This document shows, one piece after another, positions 1 to 6,279 of a DNA stretch of 24,828 bases. Position 1 is the first letter of the stretch; each line of letters opens with the position of its first letter. The notes below the pieces were generated by a model, which saw only the letters and a program-made list of their open reading frames with translations, was not told where the DNA came from and did not search any database. The stretch spans positions 1-24,828 of the forward strand of contig DESG01000065.1 in assembly GCA_002361175.1 (NCBI GenBank). The letters are read 5' to 3'. The position numbers were made by a program, and so were the translations under genes. Source of the DNA: Lachnoclostridium sp. UBA3320. Its GTDB lineage: Bacteria; Bacillota; Clostridia; Lachnospirales; Lachnospiraceae.

Positions 1-2
1 AT

Positions 3-212
3 TTTTCCACCTGTGCGGTTGAAATTTAAAATAGAAAAATTGATACCAGAAATCAAAATTCATCTATATATTGTATGTCAAATGTAAAATTATTGCAAAA
101 TATAGTATTTATTTTTCATAAAATCAATATTGCTATTTGATTGAATAATATTTACATGAATATGATACAAATTTTAGTTGCATTCATAGTTTCCAACCGC
201 ACAGGTGGAAAA
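3..212. repeat. 19-bp inverted repeat flanking 172 AT-rich bases
   Basis: Positions 3-21 (TTTTCCACCTGTGCGGTTG) and 194-212 are perfect reverse complements. The 172 bases between them are very AT-rich and hold no gene I can support. The GC-rich core (CCACCTGTGCGG) stands out from its surroundings. The right arm ends seven bases before the -35 box of the promoter at 219-247. It could be the two ends of a 210-bp miniature element, a pair of recombinase or repressor sites, or the base of a very long stem. The window starts only two bases before the left arm, so a target duplication cannot be judged. Confidence 0.8.
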
Positions 213-218
213 TTTGTC

Positions 219-247
219 TTGACAAAGTGGTTCATTTTACATATATA
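219..247 (+). promoter_or_regulatory. sigma-A type promoter of the HNH/glycine-zipper operon
   Basis: TTGACA at 219-224, a 17-base spacer and TATATA at 242-247 make a near-consensus vegetative promoter, about 110 bases upstream of the chosen start of the first gene. The inverted-repeat arm at 194-212 lies just upstream of the -35 box, where an activator or repressor could act. That regulation is inference. Confidence 0.65.
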
Positions 248-359
248 ACAAGGTGATAATTAGAGGAGAATGCGTTTCTCGATACACCTAATCCTTTATA
301 ATTCATCATATAGACAACATATTAAAATTTCATTTGTTATTTTTTTGGAGGTGTTTATA

Positions 360-1997
360 TTGAGTTCATTTGTTGCTGAATTAAACAATGGTTTTTCAAC
401 AAAACCAGAAGAGAATGTATTCTCAAGTATATGGAATGAGTATGAGCGTGTAATTATGCAAAGCTTAATTACATCATTTGGATTAGACTTTCTTGTTCAT
501 GACCAGCATGGTGGAGATGTTGATACCATTCATAATGTTAGAGAAATTGGAAAAGACCCAAACATGACATATAAAAATGCTCAAAATCAGGCAGATTATG
601 TCAATAGAGGAGAGTATAATACTCATGAATATCATCAAGACCCACGTTATATTTCTATTAACAAGAAGGTTAATGAAAGCAAGAAGAAAGGAACATTAAC
701 AGATGCTTATACTGGGCAAACAGTAGCACAAAATGCAAATATAGATTTAGACCATGTTATTTCTGCGAAGGGAATTCATGATGACTCAGGTCGTATATTA
801 GCAGGTCTTAATGGAACTGACCTAGCTAATTGTGATGAAAATCTTAAACCTACAGATAGAAGTATAAATCGTTCCATGCAAGATAAGGACATGGAAGATT
901 ATCTACAAAAGTTGGAGGCAGAACGTCCACAGAGACAATCCAGAATTAGTGAGTTAAAGGCAAAAGGTTCTTTATCTGACAAGGAACGTAAGGAACTTGC
1001 TAAACTGAAAAAACTTGAACAAATTAATCCAGACAAGATGAGAGCAGAGTATAAAAAAGCTCGCTCTGCTTATGAAGCAAAACTTGCAAAAGCTTATTAC
1101 ACAAGTCCTAAATTTTTAAAAGATACAGCTGTAGCTGCTGGTAGTCGTGGAGCAGAAATGGGAATGCGTCAGGCTATTGGATTTGTATTTGTAGAAATAT
1201 GGATGTCATCAAAAGAAGAGATTAAAGCTTTGCCGCCAGGAAAAAATTTGAAAGATATGCTTGAAGCGGTTGCTAGTGGAGTTAAGAAAGGTGTTGAAAA
1301 TGCGAAGGTAAAATATAAAGAAATTTTAGCTAAGTTTGGAGAAGGTTTCTTATCAGGAGCATTAGCAAGTTTAACAACAACAATATGTAATATATTTTTT
1401 ACAACAGCTAAAAATTTGGTTAAGTGTATTCGTCAGATTTACGCATCTGTTGTTGAGGCTGGAAAGATTTTATTATTTAATCCAGATAATCTTCTGTTTG
1501 GAGATAGAATAAAAACTTCTACGATTATCTTAGCTACAGGTGCGAGTATCCTAGTAGGAACAGCCGTTGGTGAGTTGATTCAAAAAACTCCTATAGCAAA
1601 CATTCCAGGAGTTGGTACGTTTGTTACTGCATTTTGTTCATCCTTAATAAGTGGACTTGTTTCATGTACACTTCTTGTTTTTTTGGATAGAAGTAAATTT
1701 ATGAATAAGGTAGTAAATGCATTAAATAGAATTCCATCAGAAGTAAATAATTATAAAGAAATAGCAGATACCTTAGAGATATTGGCCGCTAAACTTGAAA
1801 ATCTCGATATTGCAAAGTTCCGTGTCGAAACTGAAAAGTACAGAAACATTGCAACAAAAATTGGGGTCACGGAGTCGGAACAAGAACTTAACGATTTATT
1901 ACTTTCTGCGTATAATGTGTTTGATATTAAAATTTCTTGGAAAGGTGATTTTAATACTTTTATGGGCAATAAATCAAATTACTTGGTTTTTGAATAA
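360..1997 (+). CDS. HNH-like nuclease domain protein with C-terminal membrane segments
   Basis: 545 residues from a TTG start at 360. I chose this start because GGAGG at 347-351, continuing GTG, lies the right distance upstream. The in-frame ATG at 270 would add 30 residues but has its AGGAG-like site almost touching the start codon. Residues 115-175 hold an HNH-like arrangement: DLDHVIS at 129-135 (His132 as the likely general base), His140, then Asn161 and Asn170 in a NLKP...N stretch. Residues 180-245 are charged and probably coiled coil. Two hydrophobic stretches (about 388-407 and 412-441) could enter a membrane, and a helical tail follows. The HNH call rests on motif pattern only. The mix of a nuclease-like head and a membrane tail suggests an effector, but no function is established. 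The stop overlaps the next start by one base (TAATG), so the genes are probably translationally coupled. Confidence 0.7.
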   Translation: MSSFVAELNNGFSTKPEENVFSSIWNEYERVIMQSLITSFGLDFLVHDQHGGDVDTIHNVREIGKDPNMTYKNAQNQADYVNRGEYNTHEYHQDPRYISINKKVNESKKKGTLTDAYTGQTVAQNANIDLDHVISAKGIHDDSGRILAGLNGTDLANCDENLKPTDRSINRSMQDKDMEDYLQKLEAERPQRQSRISELKAKGSLSDKERKELAKLKKLEQINPDKMRAEYKKARSAYEAKLAKAYYTSPKFLKDTAVAAGSRGAEMGMRQAIGFVFVEIWMSSKEEIKALPPGKNLKDMLEAVASGVKKGVENAKVKYKEILAKFGEGFLSGALASLTTTICNIFFTTAKNLVKCIRQIYASVVEAGKILLFNPDNLLFGDRIKTSTIILATGASILVGTAVGELIQKTPIANIPGVGTFVTAFCSSLISGLVSCTLLVFLDRSKFMNKVVNALNRIPSEVNNYKEIADTLEILAAKLENLDIAKFRVETEKYRNIATKIGVTESEQELNDLLLSAYNVFDIKISWKGDFNTFMGNKSNYLVFE

Positions 1998-2248
1998 TGT
2001 TTAAGTGTACTTGTTGTGGTGAGTGTTGCCGAAACCTTGATAAATCTAATTTCTATAAGGAATTGGATATAGGAGATGGAACTTGCAAATACCTAGATGG
2101 AAATAAGTGTTCCATATATGATGAACGACCATTGCTATGTAGAATTGACAAAAGTTATGAAGTTTATTTTAAGGAATACTACTCAAGAGAAGAATACTAT
2201 GAGTTGAATTACAATGTATGTAAGCAATTACAAAATAAAGGAGGATGA
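1997..2248 (+). CDS. YkgJ-like cysteine-cluster protein
   Basis: 83 residues, with its ATG sharing one base with the stop of the upstream gene. The N-terminus has the CxCCxxCC pattern of the YkgJ (CxxCxxCC) family at Cys4, 6, 7, 10 and 11. Further cysteines follow at 30, 38, 48 and 75, with the family's C-x-I-Y-x-x-R-P-x-x-C arrangement around residues 38-48. The family is annotated as a putative zinc- or iron-chelating domain; its biochemical role is poorly known. I infer it binds Zn or an Fe-S cluster and serves the same pathway as its two operon partners, perhaps as a redox sensor or maturation factor. The last codons (AAA GGA GGA) double as the ribosome binding site of the next gene. A YkgJ-type protein between a nuclease-like and a glycine-zipper gene is unusual. 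Confidence 0.8.
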   Translation: MFKCTCCGECCRNLDKSNFYKELDIGDGTCKYLDGNKCSIYDERPLLCRIDKSYEVYFKEYYSREEYYELNYNVCKQLQNKGG

Positions 2249-2252
2249 TTAT

Positions 2253-3287
2253 ATGCCATTACCATTGATTATTGGAGGTATAGCTGCAATTGCTGGTGCT
2301 GCTGGAGTTGGTTCTGGAATTCATGGTGGTATTAAAATGAAAGAAGCAAATGACACTATGAAGTCTGCAAAGAATAAGCAAGAAAAGGCTGTTGCTTTAT
2401 TTAAAAAGAGAAATTCAGAGACTACTGAGTTGATGGATTCTATTGGAAAACAGGAACTTGAAATCTTGAGTAGCTTTAAGGACTTTTCGGATATAATTGA
2501 AAAGATACAGGGTAGACCTGATTTTAAAGCTTATAAAAGAGATGGAATTAATCTTCCAGGGTATGAAGCAGAGGAACTGAAAAAAGTATCAGTTGGAGCT
2601 GGTGTACTTTTAGGTGGTATTGGTGGTGCAGCAGTTGGTGCTGCTGGAGGTTTTGCGGCTGCTGGAGCAACAACATCAGCTGTTATGGCACTTGGTGCAG
2701 CATCAACAGGAACTGCAATTTCATCATTAAGTGGTGTTGCAGCAACAAACGCAACTCTTGCAGCGTTAGGAGGTGGGTCTCTTGCCGTTGGTGGAGGTGG
2801 AATGGCACTTGGTACGGCTGTGTTAGGTGGTGCGACATTAGGTATAGGACTTCTTGTTGGCGGTATTATTTTTAATGTAACAGGCTCGGAATTATCCGAT
2901 AAAGCAGACGAAGCGTACACCCAAGCTAAAAAAACGGAAAAAGAAGTGAATAAGATTGTTGAATACTTTGATGAGTTATCATCTGTAGCAGAGCCGTTTA
3001 AGACATATCTTACTGAAATCGAGAAACAATATAGAAAAAGACTTGCCACATTAGACCATGTTGTTAATTTTTCTGAAAAGATACAATGGTCTGAGTTTAC
3101 TAATAAAGAAAAACAGATGACAGAAAATACAGTTCTTCTTGTAGGTCTTCTATATGAAATGTGTAAAACAAGTTTGGTTCTTAAAGCTCAGGATGGAGAT
3201 GGGCTTAATTCCGTAAACAAGAATACAGTAAATACTATGATTTACAATGCCAATAAAGTTTTAGATGAAATTAAAAATACAGTATAG
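2253..3287 (+). CDS. Glycine-zipper membrane protein with helical flanks
   Basis: 344 residues from the ATG at 2253, which sits eight bases after an AAAGGAGG site. An in-frame ATG at 2214 lies inside the previous gene and has no such site. Residues 4-27 are a hydrophobic Gly/Ala-rich segment. Residues 28-90 look helical and charged (coiled coil). Residues 113-209 are about one hundred residues of Gly/Ala/Val-rich sequence with repeated GxxxG spacing (glycine zipper), able to form tightly packed membrane helices. Residues 212-344 are helical and mostly polar. There is no cleavable signal peptide. The layout resembles glycine-zipper and pore-forming proteins, but I do not recognise a characterised family. 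It may be the membrane-acting partner of the HNH-like protein. It shares an operon with both upstream genes, and intergenic space is nearly absent. Confidence 0.8.
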   Translation: MPLPLIIGGIAAIAGAAGVGSGIHGGIKMKEANDTMKSAKNKQEKAVALFKKRNSETTELMDSIGKQELEILSSFKDFSDIIEKIQGRPDFKAYKRDGINLPGYEAEELKKVSVGAGVLLGGIGGAAVGAAGGFAAAGATTSAVMALGAASTGTAISSLSGVAATNATLAALGGGSLAVGGGGMALGTAVLGGATLGIGLLVGGIIFNVTGSELSDKADEAYTQAKKTEKEVNKIVEYFDELSSVAEPFKTYLTEIEKQYRKRLATLDHVVNFSEKIQWSEFTNKEKQMTENTVLLVGLLYEMCKTSLVLKAQDGDGLNSVNKNTVNTMIYNANKVLDEIKNTV

Positions 3288-3303
3288 GAGAAGAAGGCTA
3301 TAA

Positions 3304-3337
3304 TAACGTGAGTTCGATAAAATAAAAATCCATAAGC
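3304..3337 (+). repeat. Solitary IS982-type left end
   Basis: These 34 bases match the left end of the complete IS at 3640-3674, with one substitution and one missing A. Both copies are in the same orientation. The rest of an element is absent: after CCATAAGC the sequence switches directly to coding-like DNA. This is a scar of an earlier, deleted or rearranged insertion. Confidence 0.85.
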
Positions 3338-3549
3338 AAAGATTAGCTAGTCAAGCTGCCAAAGATGAGGAATTGAGCAAATTAATAAATGAGCTAATAC
3401 AATCTAATCTTGAAAAAGAAAATAATATAAAAGAACTTAAAACTACAATGGCTAAAATTGACGAAAAAGCAAGTAAAAAGGAAACTATAATTTCTTATGT
3501 TATTGGTACTGTAGTATTAATAATTACTATTGTTCAGTTTTTTATTTGA
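3307..3549 (+). pseudogene. 5'-truncated small coiled-coil, tail-anchored protein gene
   Basis: An open frame of 80 codons runs from just inside the solitary IS end to a TGA at 3547-3549. The first ten codons come from IS sequence. The remainder encodes a charged helical region (about residues 12-58) and then one hydrophobic C-terminal segment (about residues 62-80), like a small tail-anchored membrane protein. I see no credible start. GTG at 3308 is in another frame, TTG at 3373 has GAGG only two bases away, and ATG at 3448 has no ribosome binding site. An AGGAG-like site remains at 3285-3291, just before the IS scar, consistent with a fourth operon gene whose start was replaced. A functional version starting at 3448 (33 residues, mostly the membrane helix) cannot be excluded. 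Confidence 0.6.
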
Positions 3550-3557
3550 TATTATTT

Positions 3558-3596
3558 ATATGTTGATGCTATTTTTTGTTATAAGCATCAATATAT
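3558..3596. terminator. Hairpin after the first operon, possible terminator
   Basis: A 13-bp stem (3558-3570 with 3584-3596, one G-U pair) closes a 13-base T-rich loop. No clean T-run follows, so it is either a weak terminator or an mRNA-stabilising hairpin at the end of the first operon. Confidence 0.45.
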
Positions 3597-3683
3597 GCAA
3601 ACTGATTTATAAAAAGGTTTAACCGCTAGTTACGTAAAGTAACGTGAGTTCGATAAAAATAAAAGTCCATAAGCCTTATTTTA

Positions 3684-3692
3684 TGGTATAAT
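3684..3692 (+). promoter_or_regulatory. Extended -10 promoter of the transposase
   Basis: TGGTATAAT is an extended -10 element (TGn before TATAAT at 3687-3692), 39 bases before the transposase start and inside the IS. No good -35 hexamer is visible, which is usual for extended -10 promoters. Confidence 0.5.
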
Positions 3693-3731
3693 TTAACTGA
3701 TAACAAAAAATTACCAAAGGAGAACAAGCTT

Positions 3732-4601
3732 ATGGACGATTTAATTATATCAGTATTTTATGAAATTGACAACTTTTGTAAAGAATTTATTCCTTATATG
3801 GAACAACAATGTATCCAAAATGATAACAGCCCTGTATCCCTTGAACTTCCAAGCCGTCTTTGTTTAAGTGAGGCAATGACCATATGTGCTGTATTCCATT
3901 TGTCTGGATACAGGACATTTAAGTGGTTTTACCAGAGGCTGATTTTAAAAACTTACAAAAAATTCTTTCCAAATCTTGTAAGTTATAACCGTTTTGTGGA
4001 GCTTATGCCATATACTGCACTCCCGATGGCGTTTTTTGCCTGTTCACGTGGTGGGAAATGTACTGGCACAAGTTTTGTGGATTCTACAACCATTGATGTC
4101 TGTGACAACCACAGGATAAAACAGCACAAGGTATTTAAAGACATTGCACAGAGAGGTAAAAGTTCCACGGGCTGGTTTTATGGTTTTAAACTGCATATTT
4201 CCATAAATGACTGCGGAGAAATACTTGGTTTTTGTCTTACGCTAGGGAATAAAGATGACAGGGATCCTAAAGTTATGGAACATCTTACAAAAAATATTTT
4301 TGGCAAACTTTTTGCAGACAAGGGATATATTTCAAAAAAATTAGCTGCTCAGCTTCAGGAAAATGGCATCCAGCTGGTTACAAAACAAAAAAAGAATGCA
4401 AAAACCAAAAGCCTTATGGAACTTTCTGATAAAATACTCCTGAGAAAGCGTGCTGTAATAGAATCTGTGAATGACTTTCTCAAAAATATATGCCAGATAG
4501 AACATTCCAGACACAGGAGCTGCTGCAATTTCGTAGTAAATTTAGTTTCTGGCATTGCTGCATATTCTTTTTTGCCTAAGAAACCATCTATACAGCCATA
4601 G
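3732..4601 (+). CDS. IS982-family DDE transposase
   Basis: 289 residues, a usual length for the family, starting at an ATG preceded by AAAGGAG. The central part carries the IS982-type signature: FVDSTT at 115-120 (Asp117), then a stretch ending GWFYGFKLH at 147-155, then LFADKGY at 193-199 (Asp196) and RAVIES at 240-245 (Glu244). These three acidic residues form the expected DDE catalytic triad, used to cut and join the IS ends. The N-terminal 110 residues are the helical DNA-binding part. No frameshift or internal stop is present, so the protein is probably functional. The gene fills most of the element and has its own promoter in the left end. Confidence 0.93.
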   Translation: MDDLIISVFYEIDNFCKEFIPYMEQQCIQNDNSPVSLELPSRLCLSEAMTICAVFHLSGYRTFKWFYQRLILKTYKKFFPNLVSYNRFVELMPYTALPMAFFACSRGGKCTGTSFVDSTTIDVCDNHRIKQHKVFKDIAQRGKSSTGWFYGFKLHISINDCGEILGFCLTLGNKDDRDPKVMEHLTKNIFGKLFADKGYISKKLAAQLQENGIQLVTKQKKNAKTKSLMELSDKILLRKRAVIESVNDFLKNICQIEHSRHRSCCNFVVNLVSGIAAYSFLPKKPSIQP

Positions 4602-4747
4602 AATAATGCAATTCCATGCAGGATTTTATAATTACAAAATCGAATATATGTTCTATTGATGCAATGCCGACAAAAGAATTGTTGTATCATAATAAACTAA
4701 TATTTTAGGATTTATGTTTCATCTCATTTTTTGTCGAACTCACGTTA

Positions 4748-4807
4748 AAGAAATTAAAAGCATTAGGGTGGAAAGCTCCTGAAAACATGACAACAGTTTT
4801 GGCTTAA
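4748..4807 (+). pseudogene. 3' remnant of a gene interrupted by the IS
   Basis: Nineteen codons follow the IS right end and stop at TAA 4805-4807, ending with a short LGWKAPENM stretch. If the IS and one AAG copy are removed, the frame continues without a stop into 3613-3636 on the left side, giving about 27 codons. No start codon or ribosome binding site is visible, so this is the tail of an older, mostly lost gene. The LGWK/TP-like end reminds me of the C-termini of rve-type (DDE integrase) transposases, but the piece is too short to assign. Confidence 0.4.
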
Positions 4808-5133
4808 TATATTGCTATTTTACTCCAAAGTAATTTATGCAATTTTGGGGGTAAGGGGGGAACTATGCCATTTTTTGGTTAAATATTAAGTATGGTTTCA
4901 TAGTAAATATTTTTCAACACATCTATTGCTGGTTTATGCTGAAACAAAAATTAAAAAAATGGGGGTAGTCTGCCCATTTGACACGTTAGACTAAGTTAAG
5001 CATTTTTATGAAGGCATATTATGTATAAATAATATGGTGCCAAGATACATATTAATGTATCAAAAAATCCTACAATATATATTCTTTGTTATATACCCAA
5101 GTAAAGTTACACTATCCGATTAAAGAAAAATTG
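4808..5133. other. Non-coding stretch with G-rich imperfect inverted repeat
   Basis: No supported gene. It is AT-rich apart from two G-rich patches, GGGGGTAAGGGGGG near 4847-4860 and ATGGGGGTAGTCTGCCCAT at 4959-4977. Read in opposite directions, the two patches share AAAAAATGG, then TAGT, then a C-run, so they form an imperfect inverted repeat about 80 bases apart. This looks like the debris of an older mobile element next to the IS982 copy. Confidence 0.4.
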
Positions 5134-5162
5134 TTGCAATGTGTTGACAAGTCGTGTATAAT
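5134..5162 (+). promoter_or_regulatory. Promoter of the second accessory operon
   Basis: TTGCAA at 5134-5139, a 17-base spacer and a perfect TATAAT at 5157-5162. A TTGACA also lies at 5144-5149 but is only seven bases from the -10 box, so it cannot be the -35 for this -10. The first gene starts 228 bases downstream, leaving a long untranslated leader. Confidence 0.65.
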
Positions 5163-5169
5163 CAGAATT

Positions 5170-5390
5170 ACTAAACATCTAAAGCTGTTTTGGGTAAGTT
5201 TGGTATTTTTAGTGCAGGACAAGCTTAACAGAAACACCTTTTATTTGTATTAACATAAAGTAAAGAGAAGATACATATGGATAGTGATGTGAAGATACAT
5301 TATTACAAGATAGCCTGAGAAATAGGTAGATATTACATCTATAATTCCTGTAGAGGCGAGTGTTTGCAACTATAGCATACAAAAGGATGG
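5170..5390 (+). other. Long 5' leader of the second operon
   Basis: About 220 bases between the predicted transcription start and the first gene. It contains a 10-base direct repeat (GAAGATACAT at 5267-5276 and 5291-5300). A 13-codon open frame lies between and across these repeats (ATG 5277 to TGA 5318), with a poor AGAGAAG site upstream. No known riboswitch, T-box or retron RNA is recognisable by eye. It may hold a regulatory RNA, a leader peptide, or simply older intergenic DNA. Confidence 0.4.
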
Positions 5391-5993
5391 ATGGTCTGGT
5401 TGATAAAAGGAATAAAGAAATCATTTTTTGAATTATATGAATATATAGAGAATGATAGACAGATACGAAATGTCATTTTTAATATATTAGATTTTATACT
5501 GTTACTTATATATGCTGGGATTTCATATAATAATGGTTTAGATAAGATTAAATCTTTACAGGAATTTGCAGCTAAAATAGAAACTTCTGCAATTCAAAAT
5601 CCAACATTGCAAAGTACTAATATATTTTTAGAATCGGGTGCAGTATTGTTAGTTTGGTTAAATTTGATTGTATTAATGAGAAATCATATAAGTTTATATA
5701 AGAAAATTAGAAAGTATAAAGAGGATTATATGATAAAACAAAGAGAAAAGAAAAGAGTAGTTGATAATGTTCTATTTCCAGCATGGCAATATTGTTTATA
5801 TATAGTGTGGATGGCATATTTGGTTATCGGAGTAGTACTATTATGTGTATACATTGCAGGGAAGAATGTAATTCATCCAATAGGACTTGTTGCAATTTCT
5901 ACAACAACAGCAACATTAATATTAGGGATAATTGCAGATATGGAAAATTTTTTACATATTCAACCAGTAGCTTATGAAAGAAGAAAGGAGTGA
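5391..5993 (+). CDS. Unrecognised membrane protein, four predicted helices
   Basis: 200 residues from an ATG at 5391, preceded by AAAGGA. A TTG three codons later is an alternative start. Hydrophobic segments lie at about 27-46, 80-97, 131-155 and 163-182. A strongly basic stretch of about 100-123 lies between the second and third and is likely cytoplasmic. A polar loop of about 33 residues separates the first two. I recognise no family and see no catalytic motif. It is the first gene of a three-gene set in which the next two start within seven bases of the previous stop. The set has its own promoter and terminator, so the proteins probably work together, perhaps as a membrane complex. The strong A/T bias of all three genes contrasts with the core genes downstream and suggests horizontal transfer. 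Confidence 0.75.
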   Translation: MVWLIKGIKKSFFELYEYIENDRQIRNVIFNILDFILLLIYAGISYNNGLDKIKSLQEFAAKIETSAIQNPTLQSTNIFLESGAVLLVWLNLIVLMRNHISLYKKIRKYKEDYMIKQREKKRVVDNVLFPAWQYCLYIVWMAYLVIGVVLLCVYIAGKNVIHPIGLVAISTTTATLILGIIADMENFLHIQPVAYERRKE

Positions 5994-5999
5994 TGAATA

Positions 6000-6272
6000 A
6001 TGACATTAAAAATTTCAGTTATATTTATTGTCTTCTTTGTTGCAAGTGTAATAATAGATATAATTCAAAATGTAAAATTTAAAGAAAAGTTAAATGTTCA
6101 AAACTTAGATATTATTCTTGGAAATCATGATAAAATTGATGTAAAAGCAGAGCTTTTTAAGGAAAAGGATTTTTTCAAATTAGTAAACACAGGAAAAAGT
6201 CCATCTGAAATAAGAAAAATTGATTTTATTCGATATAGTAAAAATGAAGATTATTTTTTAAAAATCAGGTAA
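6000..6272 (+). CDS. Unrecognised small protein with one N-terminal membrane helix
   Basis: 90 residues from the ATG at 6000, with AAAGGAG nine bases upstream inside the end of the previous gene. Residues 4-23 form a single hydrophobic helix, followed by a lysine-rich region and a polar domain of about 60 residues. The domain has alternating beta-like patterns (for example around residues 35-55 and 70-80). The gene sits six bases after the stop of the upstream four-helix protein, so the two are probably co-translated and may form one membrane assembly with the soluble domain inside the cell. No family is recognised. It is too short and too polar after the helix to be a transporter on its own. 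Confidence 0.7.
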   Translation: MTLKISVIFIVFFVASVIIDIIQNVKFKEKLNVQNLDIILGNHDKIDVKAELFKEKDFFKLVNTGKSPSEIRKIDFIRYSKNEDYFLKIR

Positions 6273-6279
6273 GGATATT

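Larger units (their letters stand above)
3640..4747 (+). mobile_element. Complete IS982-family insertion sequence
   Basis: A 1108-bp element with one transposase gene. Its terminal inverted repeats (3640-3659 and 4728-4747) match at 19 of 20 positions, starting TAACGTGAGTTCGA. The bases AAG flank both sides (3637-3639 and 4748-4750) and may be a short target duplication. AAAG is also possible if the right end is one base shorter. Removing the element with one AAG joins an open frame across the site, which supports these ends. The transposase looks intact, so the element may be active. The partial left end at 3304-3337 shows that a related copy was here before. Confidence 0.9.

Noticed and set aside
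3..212. CRISPR-like repeat pair
   Set aside because: The two copies are inverted, not direct, and there are only two. No cas genes are in the window.
270..359. 30-codon N-terminal extension of the HNH-like protein from ATG 270, giving a hydrophobic leader
   Set aside because: The AGGAG is almost in contact with ATG 270, while TTG 360 has GGAGG at good spacing. I treat 248-359 as untranslated leader.
2531..3049. 172-codon minus-strand ORF opposite the glycine-zipper gene
   Set aside because: Its proline/alanine-rich sequence is what the antisense of Gly/Ala-rich codons gives. No ribosome binding site or family match.
5144..5162. TTGACA with TATAAT seven bases later as a promoter pair
   Set aside because: The spacing is far too short. 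TTGCAA at 5134 with 17 bases is the workable -35.
5277..5318. 13-codon ORF as a real gene
   Set aside because: Its ribosome site is weak and it is too short to support. It is kept only as a possible leader peptide.
5209..5424. 71-codon minus-strand ORF over the leader
   Set aside because: No ribosome binding site or recognisable domain, and it runs against the promoter and operon.
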